Part shown: piece by piece, positions 12,201 through 24,295 of the stretch
Numbering within the stretch: position 1 is the stretch's first letter
Layout of the letters: every line of letters begins with the position of its first letter
Assembly: GCF_008831285.2 (NCBI RefSeq)
Contig: NC_045140.1
Span: 22,586,131 to 22,650,130 of the forward strand
From: Nymphaea colorata
Lineage: Eukaryota; Streptophyta; Magnoliopsida; Nymphaeales; Nymphaeaceae
Direction of reading: 5' to 3'
DNA length: 64,000 nucleotides
Notes under the pieces: model-generated
Database searches by the model: none
Seen by the model: only the letters and a program-made list of their open reading frames with translations
Told to the model about the DNA's origin: nothing
Program-made: the position numbers and the translations under genes

Positions 12201-12871
12201 AAAGGCATTCAATAGCTTCTGATAGATCAAACAGTTTCGTATACATTTTTACCATCTTCACACCAAGAGTAAAAACAGATCAGAACAAAAGTACAGACTG
12301 GGGTTGACTGGAGCAGGTTTCCCTACAGGATGAATCTTCTTTCCTGCCTTCTACCGCTGCTGATCCAGAGAAACTACTGCTCAAACCCAAAACTGGCAGC
12401 CTGGCTATCAATCAAAACCACAAACAGCAACACTTGAAGAAGATAAAGAGTAAGGAGCTTCCTCTCGCTCTCTCTGAAACTGATTATCAGTAATACATTG
12501 ACATCCAAATTAAGAATCAACAGTTAGCAGTTACTAAAAGTAGATCAAAACTAAAGGGATCACCGCCACTTCTTTGAGGCATGGAATACAAGCCATGAGA
12601 AAAAAAAAAAAGAAGCCAAAAATCCATATCCACGGATCTCTCACCAGTACCCAAATTGATACACTCGAAGGGAAGCGGTGCGAGCTTCCTCATCAAAAGT
12701 AAAAATTTACTACTGCCTGCAGAACACCCTGCAATTGATTCTACTCTCTTTACAAACAATGCGACTAATTTGCTCATCCGGGTATCAGTGTCAATTGCCA
12801 CCAGCTTGCATGGGTCAATAAGCTACACTAACAATATGAACAAATAGCTTCAGCATTTGGGACTCGGAATA
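12201..12871 (-). other. Probable 3' UTR and flank of the DUF620 gene
   Basis: Follows the stop codon on the minus strand. No second gene seen. The transcript end was not determined. Confidence 0.35.
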
Positions 12872-15513
12872 TCAGACTTCCACCCTCCATATGATGTTAT
12901 CAAGATTATCCTGTGATTTTCCTATGGCAGCAACCTTAGATCGATGTGCACCTGCCATACCCTTACCTCTTTCTCCATGGGGTAGTTCACAAGTTTCACT
13001 AATTGACCCGGACCTGATATCAGCTGGAGGGATGAAACAATCCATGGACAGTCCAGGGACATTGAAAGCCACTTCCTCAATAGTCCACACCTCTTCCATC
13101 CTTGTCTTTGTGTGACTCATTGCCATCTCTCCAAACCTGAAAAGCGTAACTAAAGACCGACCCGAGTGAGCGATCATCACTCCTTCCACTGGCCTGTAAT
13201 CGTCAAGAAAAGAGTTGATGGTTGTTTCCCAGTACACTGCATCCCCCCCATTTGACTGAATTCGAGTGAGGTGGGAGTCCTCCATGTGAACTAGAAGACC
13301 AGTCCTTTGGCTAAAATACCCAAACAGGACATGTCTAATTATCTCTGCAGGCCCTTCACTCCTGGCTTTCAGGGTCTGTGGATCAGCACAGAGCTTGAGA
13401 ATAAAACATTCTTCACCATTTATCTGTTTCTCCCCTATGCATCTCGCGTCTGCAAACATGCTTGCAGTAGTTCTTGGATCCAGCCCCTGAAGGGAGGAAA
13501 CACGAAGTTAACAGACGATTCAAATGCCGAAACATGAAACAACCAAATAAATTCAGTGAAGTTTTGATGAAAAATGAGTACAACTAAAAGCAACTACTAC
13601 AAGGGTGGAATTGGAACATCAGAAGATCTGAAAAAAGCAGAATCCCAGCTGACATGAACCATTATAACAAGAGATGAATATGACCAACCTGAAGTGCTCG
13701 GCGTAAAGGTCTCACAGGCCCTTTTGCAGCATGGGATCCAAGCCATGGGGTGTGTCTCCACACAAGCTTACCATTGCAACCAGCATGCACCTTACTACCA
13801 CCAACCGCAAGTTCAACATACCACATGTCTGGCATCATTTGCCACAGTACGAAACTGCCCGATTCAGCGGCCCTTGATGGGTTCCTGTTTTTCATAACCT
13901 TCGTCGCAGTCTCAAATTCAGAAGCCACCATCTTCACCTTTCCCATAGCATATGCGTTCCTGATTGAGCTCTGCAATTTCAATCCACCGGATGCAGCTGT
14001 ATACTGCTGAAGGATATACTGAGCAGAAGAAGTTTCCTGCAAACAACAGAAAAAAAGGAACTGAATTAACAAATAACCCTTAGCCCACAAGAAAAACAGA
14101 TACGAAAATGGAAAAGCATAGGTTGCCAACAACACCAAAGTCCTAAAAGCAGATTTCAGAAAGGGAAATCAAAAGCCAGATTATTAGCAGGGTATTTGCT
14201 TGTCGGTGCCATGCAGGCCCGAGATCACCGAAGATCACTAGATAATACTACAATTATATCTCGGTTATTAATAGACACGAGTATTTCAACTATAGAAAAC
14301 CCATAAAATTTACGAATTCCTTGAGTCCCTACCCTCCGCAGACAGATCGTACATACGATAGCGGTTATGACATTATTCAAACAGTCGATGCTTATGGCAA
14401 TCTACTTCTTCCTTGGCTTTTAGAAGAGGATCATGTGAGCCTGGAGAGAAAAATAAAAAACTAAGAAGTCCTACTTTTAACAAATAACTACATGTTTAGG
14501 AGTGAATGACACCATCAACCGATAGCTACTTCAATTAACAAAATCTTCTTGTCCCTTTCTTAATGGTTCATCCCCGAATTTCTATCATATCAATCACAAG
14601 ATCAAAAAATACTAATCTAAATCTTTACCCTTCTCCTCCTCTTCCCTTTCACTCAACTGGAACCTTAAATGCGTAACTCAAAAATGAAGAGAGAAAAAAA
14701 AAAAGACACATGGCAAGAGAATCTCAGCCTTTCAGCCTATCTCTCAACGTCAAATTCCCCCCAGAAAAAGAAGAAGAAAAAATCCTACAGTATCAAAACA
14801 AAATCAACTAAAAACTCCCAAATATCAACTCTTGAGGAACATGAGATACACACTCCCCATTTTCACTGTCCCATAGAAAACCATATCGAGAAAATGTAAA
14901 ACTCAATCATCACACAAGAAACTGCGCAACCCAGACACCAGAACGGTTGACATGCAGGATTTTTTTTTCCCCTCTTAAGAAGAGGTAAAACTCAAAAAAC
15001 TGAAAACCGCATTGTAATACCTGCTGAAACAGCTAAAAGGGGAAGATAAGGATCACTCACAATTGGTGTATCCTTGATGCTAAGGTGAGGCAGAGGGTCG
15101 GTGGTGCAGACGTGAACAGGCGCAAGCGGCGCCCCCATGACGCCAAGGAGGAGGCGGAGGTCGGATCTCTTGCTGTATGCCGACAACGACACGGAAGGCG
15201 TCCTCGAGAGGAGCTGCCCTTTCATCCAATGCTGTATCCCTGCCCACCCTTCTTTTCTCCCGCCTTCTCCATCCCCAGAGCCCTCTGGATCCGGCCCCTC
15301 CATGAGCGGCGTCAGCGCCTCCCCCACCGGACGAAGACTCCCGGACCTCGCGATCAGGGGCTCCGGCAACGAGGCCAACGGCTTCCTCCTTCTAAGCAGC
15401 ACCGCCATGGGCGAAGCGCTCCTTCCAGGGCTTCTTGCCCGCGACCTGGACGGAGAAAGGCCTCGTACCACCTCCTCCTTCAGCGCAGAGAAGAACCCCT
15501 GCTTCCTCTCCAT
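12872..15513 (-). CDS. DUF620 family protein, 471 residues, three exons
   Basis: Plant-specific protein of unknown biochemical function. Exons on the minus strand: 15513-15061 (residues 1-151), 14036-13689 (152-267) and 13486-12872 (268-471 plus stop). All junctions are GT-AG and phase 0 (donors GTGAGT and GTTGGT; acceptors TTTGCAG and CTTCAG). The start MERKQGFFSALKEEVVRGLSP is the first ATG in frame; upstream codons are only a GGT-type repeat with no ATG. The first exon is Ser/Arg/Pro-rich (SPSRSRARSPGRSASP), likely disordered and phosphorylated. The DUF620 domain begins near SSAQYILQQYTAASGG (about 154-169) and includes MMPDMWYVELAVGG and the conserved VEGVMIAHSGRSLVTLFRFG in exon 3. Length and three-exon layout agree with the family. 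No membrane segment or signal peptide is evident. Confidence 0.93.
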
Positions 15514-15870
15514 TGACTTCGACACTTCTTCCACCGCCACCACCACCACTACCACCACCACCAATAAGAAGAACCAAACTAGCCAACCAAAGACAGATTA
15601 AAAAAGCAAAACCTGGAGGACAACCACCAATTGGAAGTGATCCCTCACTAGTCACTACAGCACTCTGTGGAGAGGGAGAGAGGAGAAGAGCTTCTCTTCC
15701 TCTTTTGCTTCCTTCAACACACTGGTCTAGTGAAGAGTGTCCTGAGTTAAGGCTCTTTGGAAACCTTTTTTCTGTTGGTTATTGTTTTATTTTTATTTAT
15801 TTTTTGGTGGTTTTGTGTTTTATTTTATTTTATTTTATTCTGTTGACTACGGAAAATTGAACTTCTCTGG
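15514..15870 (-). promoter_or_regulatory. 5' UTR and upstream region of the DUF620 gene
   Basis: Just upstream of the ATG is a (GGT)n-type trinucleotide run on the minus strand (about 15534-15563), then CT/GA-rich leader sequence (15660-15720) and an (AAAAT)n run (about 15815-15840). These are common features of plant leaders. No firm TATA box was picked. Confidence 0.4.
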
Positions 15871-17089
15871 TTCCACTGCTTTCTAAAATTCCTAAAACCG
15901 CTGTGTCAAGGTGAGCTTCTCTTTTCCTATGCTGAGAATTCCATTATTTTTTTAGTCCTCCCAGTTCTAGTTAATTCGTAATGCTGCTACTTTAAGGTAA
16001 AATTTCCAGTCTTATTCCACTTACCCACCCCCAACCATCTTTGGCCAAGCTCGAACTGGACGGTAGAATGGAACCAAGACCAGACCTACTTGTGTTAGGT
16101 GAGGCCTAACCCTTTGTTAGAGAGATACTAAAACCAATTTCAGATTGGTTGCAAAATGGAGTGACTTCAAAGTGGGTGCATGTAAAAAGCATTGGCAACA
16201 ACACCAAGTAGCCTTCAATATTGGGCTCAAATTTGGGCAGATATGAAGATTTTACAAATGATAGATTTTCGCAGGAGCTAATCTCGTGTTATGCTATAAG
16301 AAATAAGGGCATGAAAGCCGCGACATGCATCCCTAGTGAGCTGCCAAAGGCATATGTTTACAAGAGAGGTGTCTTTCATGCCCTTCCCTCTTATGCATAA
16401 CATACAAACTGCTCGAATCTTCGCATTCTTGGATGAGAAAACTGAAAGTGTTACATAATGTAAGAGTTGGTCATTTTTCCTTATGAAATTTTTACATTTC
16501 AAATGCCAAACTTTTACTGATCACTGCCCAACAAACGGCCCCAGAGTATAAGGCAAGCCAGTGAGACTTGCTTCAGATCCAATATTTCCAAATCCGACTT
16601 GTTGCCTAACTGGATCCACAACAACAAACTTAGAAGAAAGAATATGGGTCCGGATCCGATCTGATCGCACTTAACACTTGTTCTAAGTTGGTTAGATCGC
16701 GTCCGCAAAGCATCATCGAAAGGGGGCATTTGAAAAAATCAGAAGCTGAGGAGGGGTTTGGCAAAATGCCCCCAACGGCAGGGTCTCAAGCGCAAAGTTT
16801 GTTGCTTTTTGTGGTGACCGGCTGGCGGGCATCACCAAAACTGCTAGCGGTTTAGCAACCGGCACCTAATGTGATTCGAATTCGGGAAGAAAATTCAAAT
16901 CTGAATCGGATTAGAAGTCGAACTTATATGAATTCGGTATTGACTCGACAAATCTTTGAATTCGATTTCACGAATTCAATTGTTGATGCTTCGCATTCAA
17001 ATCCAAATTGGCCTTCCAAAAAGGTTAGGTGGCCATTCAATTGGCCGCAACTACTTGTAGTTGGACTTGGATCCGATTACATCTGATAG
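15871..17089. other. Spacer, no gene seen
   Basis: AT-rich, with repetitive GAATTC/AAATCCAAAT words around 16865-17010 that suggest decayed inverted-repeat transposon DNA. No ends were defined. Confidence 0.35.
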
Positions 17090-17345
17090 AGACGGCGCCA
17101 CCCGAAGCCCTTTCCATTTCCCTTTTCAGTTTCTTTAACGACCGAGATGGCGTCGCGAAATCCGCCGGGCCGCCGGCGATAACGGTCCTCCGCCGAAAGG
17201 GGTAAACCCGTCATTTCGGTCTTTTCCGACGACGCGTGAAGGAGGCGGCAGGACGCGCTAATGATTCGCGCGTGTGCACTCGCACGTGCAGAGGGTCGTC
17301 TCGACCACCCGTCACGGCACGTGTTCCGGACAATTGGGCTGCCGC
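17090..17345. promoter_or_regulatory. GC-rich island with two G-boxes
   Basis: About 250 bases of CpG-rich DNA in AT-rich surroundings. It carries CACGTG at 17283-17288 and 17318-17323 and an 11-codon ATG frame (MASRNPPGRRR) near 17145. It looks like the promoter or first exon of a gene, but no continuing exon was found on either side. Confidence 0.3.
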
Positions 17346-19354
17346 TTTTTTCTTCGTTTCTCTCACCAATGTATGAAAATTCCACTTGCTACCATTGTCT
17401 GCATAATTTATATTTTAAAAAGTCGGTAAATTCAAATATTTTAAATATGATAACAAAAGTTGGTAAATTCAAATATTTAAAAAATGACAACAGTTTTCAC
17501 TATTTAAAAATTTTAAAGCACATAATGCCCCACTAGCTAGAAATAATCTGGATCTTTGATTTTTGAAGGTGCAGAGGAGAAAAAAAAAAGAGAAAGTCGT
17601 GAAATTGAACTGCATAGACCTCTCAGAGTTTGGAAAACAAAAATTTTGTGGACAAGTTTCATCACTTAAAAACACAAAAAAATTGGCTCTAGAGAAAATT
17701 GAGATCTGATGAGAGAACTTCAACTTGTCACAACCTAAAATTTCTAGTTAATAGAGGGTTTAGAATATTCGTATGCCCGATTCCATTAATCTCCAATTAA
17801 ATGAGAAGTAGAACAGTGAGCCAGTGAGATCCAATTAGATTTTATTAGTTCGAGGCGAGGCTAATGACAAATTTAATCATGATTAACTAATCAGCATTAG
17901 AAAATGTGTGTATCCTTGTGGGCTGTGTTTTAGCCCCGAAATTCGGAGTCAAATAATTGAAAAGCAACCATATTACCCATTCTTAATAGCTTCGTTGCTC
18001 GATCGTGCTTTTCTTTAGTTTCCTTCTAAGCATTTTAAATGACTTGTTATTTTATTTAACTATGCTTCTAACTTGTAAACGCGGGCCAACTACAGCTTTT
18101 AAGGATTCCACAAAATCCTACTCTATGAAAGCACGAGCACAAAACTTCAATACCAACAAGCTTGTTTAAAAAATATAATCCAAAACCCCAACAATGATAT
18201 ATATTGCGAAACTAAATTCTCTACTTAATACTTTATTATCAATAAACAAAATTTTCAAAATGCCTTTGTTAAGGCCATACCTAACAGCACATGCCCCACA
18301 CACACACACATATATATATATAGTGTGGGGCCGAAGGACTGCTGCTGTCATCCTGATCCCCCATTCTGATTAAAGTTTTAGTTAAAGAGAGGTCCCTACC
18401 CTTTTTCCTTCTCAAAAGGTCCTGACGCCATATGGGAAAATTGGGCTGAGCTTTGCTTTTTTCCCCTTTGTTTTTAAAGGAAAACTTGCTTTATTAGCAG
18501 TTGGGTAGCTCACGATGTGCATCGACTCATTGGCCGTTACTTCTTGTTGAAGTATTCATTCATGGCCCATACCATTCTTTATTATTTGATTCCCTAAAGC
18601 CTTTAGCTTTTTGGCATATTGATGTGAACTTTTAAAATGTAAAGAGAAGGAAAGAAGGGGCGGAGCAGCAACTCGCCCAACTTTGAAGCAGCCGATGAGC
18701 TTGAGCCCGAAGACACTAACCGTCCGTAAGGGTGGGGAATCGGAACCAGGTTGGCTCCTTTCTTCTTTTTTCCATTGTAGATTTTGTTCTCTTCACAATC
18801 TCCCCAACAAAAGAACGACATCATTCTACAAAAGTTCATCTTTTTCAAGGCATATTTTGATCGATTACAAGGTTTAAGAAGCAATAGCCTCTACTGCAAC
18901 TGTGTAAACCTTTATTATCATGTATTGGACTCAGTCCTAACCACATGGAGTGCTCATACCAGACCCAGGCTAGTGCCTTGTAGTTTTACATATACCCAAT
19001 CCATTGCAATAATAAGATGGATCAATACCCTTTAGCTAAAACTTTCTTACTCTGCCGCTTTCAAAAGCTAAAGTATATCAAGATATAATAAAAAGCGATG
19101 CTGCAAAAAATGCTCTGAATCATAGTGTCATCTACTTAAAATAAATTTTTAATTAAAAAAAGATGCAGGTCAATTACCATTATTTACTATACTAATAAGG
19201 GGCGCCTGGTTTAAAATCTCTTTGGATCTGATGTAGCATGTGTTTGTTGATGTAGCAAAAGATCTATGGTAAAATTGAGAGTTCATCAAATTTTAAAATC
19301 CTTGTTTTACTTTTTTTTTTTTGTTTGCATTTGAGAAAATATCGTTAGGCCTAA
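17346..19354. other. Spacer, no gene seen
   Basis: AT-rich, with a (CA)n(TA)n microsatellite at about 18297-18321. Nothing else supported. Confidence 0.4.
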
Positions 19355-19470
19355 GGGGTGTAGTATTATAAGTGATTGGCTTGAGGAGTGCGCAGACAAT
19401 GCGTTTTCAATTTGATTATCGTGGGTGCTACTCTTATGAACTGCAAATAGTGACATGCACGATACTTGAG
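19355..19470 (+). mobile_element. SINE copy, plus strand
   Basis: GGTGTAGTATTATAAGTGATTGGC, shortened here, is followed by a decayed B box (TTTCAATTTGATTATC) and then CGTGGGTGCTACTC. The last string also follows the B box at 32026, so the two copies belong to one family. Confidence 0.45.
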
Positions 19471-20316
19471 TTGAATGTTGTATCGTAAAACCACTTAAGT
19501 GTTGAAGTAGAGCCTAAGAGCAGAGAGAATGGGGTGTTTTCGCTTCTTGCATGCCACAAAAGATCAGATTTAAGATCAGCGCGAGTGAGTCATTATTTGT
19601 TCCTGAACTTATAAACACTACCAGTAGGAAAGATCACTCCTACTACAGATAAGGTGGACTGTACTCAAACATGGAAGAAGAATCACCAAACATAATGGTG
19701 CAGCAACCTTTGCTGCTGTAGCTCTGATACCGACATGTCAAACATGGGGTAGGAAATTTTCCCATACCGATAATGAAGTTGAATAATTTCCATGAGAAGC
19801 TGATAACAGAAACTGATGGTAAACTGAATACCTCTCTGCAAGGGACAAAAGGAAAGGAGGACAAAAAATAAAAGTTCATCCGAGAGCCTTGTTTGCACGG
19901 AAATCCCATATTTTCATAAGAAAACAATCCACAGGCCGTCACTTTCTCAAGGGGTCCTTTCTTAAGGAAACTTGGTTTTCAATCAACCAATGATATCTCA
20001 AAGGTAGATTTGGTATCATCAGGACATGATCATGTTCCATCGGATCCCATTGAGTTCATCTGGAGCCAGCGGGCATACACTATCGAACATATCCTGATTC
20101 CTGCTTTTTCACTAATAATTGATATGAAAGAGTGGCGTGATATGTGCTTGGGATGTTGAGAATTATACTCCAACAAGGAAAACCCACTCCTACTTCCCAG
20201 ATCATAAGAAATTTAACAATGGTGACCTAACATGCTGAATTTTGTGGACCACTTTGATCAATATGAACAAGTTGACGAATCGGGTCCCAGCGAAAGCAGC
20301 CGTAGGCCGATCGTTT

Positions 20317-20832
20317 GTCACATGTAGGGGTGAACAACGAATCGAGTTGCTTGAGCTCGACTCGGTAAAGCTTTGTTCGTGAATGAGTTCGAACCCGAGT
20401 CATTTGCTTAACGAATCGAGCTCGAGTTCATGAGTTGAGTTCGAGCTCAACACGTAATTACCGAATTGAACTCGTGTTTTAATCGAGTTTATTGAGCTTT
20501 AATCAAGTTGATATATCCAAATGAGTTTACGAGTTTGTCGAGCCTTAATCGAGTTGAGCTTGAGTTCAATACATAACGATGAATATCAAGTTTATTCAAA
20601 CGAATTTGTTGAGCCTTAATTGAGTCGAACTCGAGCTCAACAAGTAACGACGAATATCAATTATATTCAAACGAGTTTGTCGAACCTTAATCGAGTCGAA
20701 CTCGAGCTCAATACGTAACTACCTAGTCGAGCTAAAGTTACTTCCGTCGAGCTTGAGGTTTCATTAGTCGAGGCGAGCTCGAGTTGATTGAACTTGGGCT
20801 CGACTCGGCTCGTGTTCACCCCTAGTCGCATG
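20317..20832. mobile_element. Non-autonomous hAT-type MITE, 500 bp, with 8-bp target-site duplication
   Basis: The element spans 20325-20824. Its ends are inverted repeats (TAGGGGTGAACAACGA at left; CGTGTTCACCCCTA at right). It is flanked by GTCACATG (20317-20324) and GTCGCATG (20825-20832), an 8-bp duplication with one mismatch, as hAT transposons make. The interior is made of near-palindromic words based on CGAGCTCGAGTT and AATCGAGTTGAGCT, in repeated sub-units of roughly 100 bases. No transposase frame is present. Confidence 0.8.
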
Positions 20833-21773
20833 GACATGATGCCAGAAATGGGTGCGGCAGAGAAGAACAGACCCAAAAAAATGACAAATCAATGACTTAG
20901 GGAACTTACTCATGTCTTTCTCTTTGGTTTTCTTTCATTCCAAATTAGGGCCAGTTCGTTTCAGCAACACTGTACACGATGGAAAAAGTGTTGAAATGGT
21001 TTGAACGCTGAAACAAACAACAAAATAATAGGCTGGCGCAAGTGGGACTTGTTTAGGACCATTATTCTAACTTGCAAGGATCAAACTATGTTATCTAACC
21101 TAACCATAAAGGCTCGTCGAGTATAGTTTATTTACAGTATCAGTAAAATACAATCGCATTAAAACACACTGCAGGTCAAATATCGTCATCACGAAAGCCA
21201 CCTTCATAAAATTCAACAATGTAGACGTACTTGTACAAGCGTCCTGTATTCAACTTGAACACGTGAAGCTAGTAATAGCCTATAAACTAATCAAAGGTAC
21301 CACTATATATATATATATATACACACACACATTATCCCTAATAAATAAATGAACAAATAAATATATTTATATACTATCCCTAATAAAGTATAATCATGGC
21401 AGACGCAAACGAAGTCATTGTTTTTTTTTATTATTTTTCCCTTTTTCTCACGTTATTCATGTTGTATTGGCTTGATTGAATTACTACAGCCAAGATGAAA
21501 CATGAATCATGGATCAGGTGGTAACTAGATCTGATAAAACATGGATCCAGGATCCATAGCTGCTGTAAGAAGCAGAAACATTGGACTGAGAGGCCCACAC
21601 ACGAAAGTACCTTATTTCCATCTTTTTCGAAACAAGGATGATCCAGCAATCGGGACCAATTACTAACCTATTATCAAAATTCTTATTGGTTCAAGGATAC
21701 AAATCTGATCCAGGTTTCATGTCAAATACATGGGAAACGATCGAGCTTTAAAGTATTTGGATCCTGACTCAAG
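20833..21773. other. Spacer, no gene seen
   Basis: AT-rich, with a (TA)n(CA)n microsatellite at about 21305-21331. No coding or RNA feature supported. Confidence 0.4.
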
Positions 21774-21920
21774 AGGCATAACGTAACTGGGTGGCACATT
21801 GAAGGAGTCGGAAGTTCGAACCTTGTAGTTGCTGTCACGTTCCAGCGTGTTATTTCTTCTGGACTCGTAATAAACAGTGACAAGTAGCATGAGTCCACTC
21901 AGACCCCGAAGCAAGTTACA
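21774..21920 (+). mobile_element. SINE copy, plus strand
   Basis: GGCATAACGTAACTGGGTGG carries an A-box-like core and, about 30 bases on, GAAGTTCGAACCTTGTAG is a good B box. Further along, TCTGGACTCGTAATAAACAG resembles CTCTGGACAATAAACTG of the copy at 31970. It is therefore the same tRNA-derived family. Confidence 0.6.
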
Positions 21921-23829
21921 ACTTTAGAGAAAGATGGTTTCCGCAGAATAAACATTAGAAAAAAAAAAACCAATTGGATCCCAACTTGTTTTAAGAGTCA
22001 TGTTTACTTTTTCTTTTGTAATTTAAAAAACTCTAAAAAGAATAAAATTTGAAGAAATATTAACTGATTAAGATATGTCCAACCATGGAGTCAAGGGTGC
22101 AAAGTCTTGGTTTGGTTTACCTCTTGAGCTAGTAGCTAGTCTTGCCTAACTCCGGTTAGTCAATAAGGCTGGCAAACTACTACAACGTCTTGTTGATAAG
22201 ATCTGAAATCCGGTCATTGAAAAATATGGAAAGTCAAGAGTAAATTGAATTGAAAATGAAGACACCGCATCTGACGCATTTGCTACCCTACTCGTTTTTA
22301 TTTAAACTGTCCCAATTCAACTCCCCCTGTGATTCTGCCTGCATCAAAAATAATACAACGCAAATCGTTTGAGTCCCTGCCATATAAAATCTCGAGTCTG
22401 TATTCTTCACCAGAGATTACAAATCCCTTGTTCGAAAGAAGCACGAATTACATTTCCCCGTGTCTTCTTAAACCAATGGATCTCATGTCATACCCTTTCC
22501 CTTCTACTACAACTTCATGGGTTTGAGAGATATATAGGGGAGATATTGAGTTCATGGTTTGAAAAAATACAGTGTTTGACAAAACCCTAAATTTAAGGTG
22601 ACACCTCCACAGTTGAGATCCTGGGGAATGAGACTCCTAAGTCAAGATTGTCACGTATGTGTGTGGGTGCGTTTGCGTGTGCATGAACATTTTTATAAGC
22701 TTATGACGGGAACATGAGGGGACATATTGATTTTTATTGCTATGTTCTATAATAATTAGCAAGTTGGTATTGAGTTGGTAAAGTTTTCCACATGAAATTA
22801 ATGATCATAGTCAGGTAAGAGATGAAGTAGTAGAACACCTATTTGGTATCTGTTTCAATTCCAAACAATGGAAAATAAGAAAGTCTTGGACATGTGACAT
22901 AGAATCCCTATTTAACACCATGTTACCATTGGACTAGAGAGACATAGATCCAGTAACTGCACATGGTGCAACTTGACCCAAAATATATTATCAAAAAGAA
23001 AGGGAGGAATATTACACATTAAAGAAGAGAGATGAAAATAAATCTTTAACTTTGAAGCCAATGGGGATCATCTCTCTCTTTCATATGGCATGGTTTGGCT
23101 TTTTCACCTTCTTATTTTTCCCTCCCACATGTTGATGATCCTTTGGTTGGTGGAATTGCTTTATGAGGCTGCTTTTCTCCTTTGCCTCTCTTTGGCATCT
23201 TTCTATTTGCTCATAAGTGAAGCAATAACAGTCAAGATAACAACCCCACCCTAGTGCATGGCCTTACCTACTAACAAGACTCCTTGGACCAAAAACTGTT
23301 TCCCAGCTGCTGATTATCTTTTGAAAACATGGCATCTTCAATCCCCAGATATTCTTTCCTGGATTGAAAATAAGAATAAGAGTTAAATTTCCATTTTTTT
23401 TTCTAAGAAAGTTGCATGAGAACAGTTTTCTTTGTGGGAATTGGAATTCTTGGTTGTTTTAGCCCTTCTTGGATCCGGGTACGGTACGAGAAAATAGTAC
23501 TGAGCGCCTTGCCCTACATGGCTTCATATTGTACAAGAAGTATCTCAATCGAGATCTTGTTGTATGACATTTTGCAGAATGGGGCTGTTCCCCGTCTTTT
23601 GGACCTGACAAATATGATGGGCCTGCCAGTCCTTTGAGCTGATTTAGATCTCAAGACGTTAGGTAATAACTATAAAGGCCGGATCTGCTACCCAACTGGG
23701 GTAGATGTGAAATGGGGAACCTAAACCATCTCTTTATTCATTTGTCTCTCAATGTATCTGGCAGCTAAAGCCACTCGATCGTGACTGTCACTTTGGATAT
23801 GCGTTTGAATTGAATCCCGATGACTTCAA
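21921..23829. other. Spacer, no gene seen
   Basis: AT-rich. Open frames at 22329-22590 and 23416-23637 have no recognisable domain. Confidence 0.4.
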
Positions 23830-23998
23830 TGGGGTATTTGGCAACAGTAACAAATTGTTATTAATGTTTCATGAAAGTGCCTCAAAAATTTGAGTAGATT
23901 CATGAAACACTATGTGACATCATTTTCATCAATTTGCTCATCTTTGAGATAGATTCATACGACAGTGACAAATTGTTAGATTACCAAACAACCTTCAA
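23825..23998. mobile_element. Small MITE-like element with GGGTATTTGGCAAC ends
   Basis: The left end TGGGGTATTTGGCAACAGTA and the right end (ACCAAACAACC, whose complement is GGTTGTTTGGT) form an imperfect inverted repeat, extended inside by ACAAATTGTTA in both orientations. TTCAA flanks both sides (23825-23829 and 23994-23998). Family uncertain. Confidence 0.45.
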
Positions 23999-24295
23999 GG
24001 AATTGATGTCTCGAGTAATTCGCACGGAGGTCCAGGGTCTATCAAACAAAACACTGCCAAGATTTGTAATGTACTGACGAAGTATGTTTACTATCGAAAA
24101 TTTGGATAGATTCATGAAACAGATAGCATTTTGTGAGATAGATTCATACGACAGTAACAAATTGTTACAGTTACCGAACAACCTTCAAATCCTTGGAATT
24201 GATGTCTCAAACAATTCGTGCGGAGATCCAGGTTCTATCAAACATAACACAGCGAGATTTGTACGGACGAAGTATATTTACTATTTCTCATTGTG
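23946..24295. repeat. Tandem duplication, period about 189 bp
   Basis: Copy one begins GAGATAGATTCATACGACAG at 23946; copy two begins with the same string at 24135. Both continue through ACAACCTTCAA, GGAATTGATGTCTC, TCCAGG.TCTATCAAACA and GACGAAGTAT.TTTACTAT. The copies are diverged, so the event is not recent. It includes the right end of the small MITE. Confidence 0.8.

Noticed and set aside
15085-15860. Plus-strand frames of 140-154 codons
   Set aside because: They are antisense shadows of the GC-rich first exon and leader of the DUF620 gene.
20667-20876. 69-codon minus-strand frame
   Set aside because: It lies within the palindromic hAT MITE and its Ser/Glu repeats are a translation of CGAGCTCGAG words.
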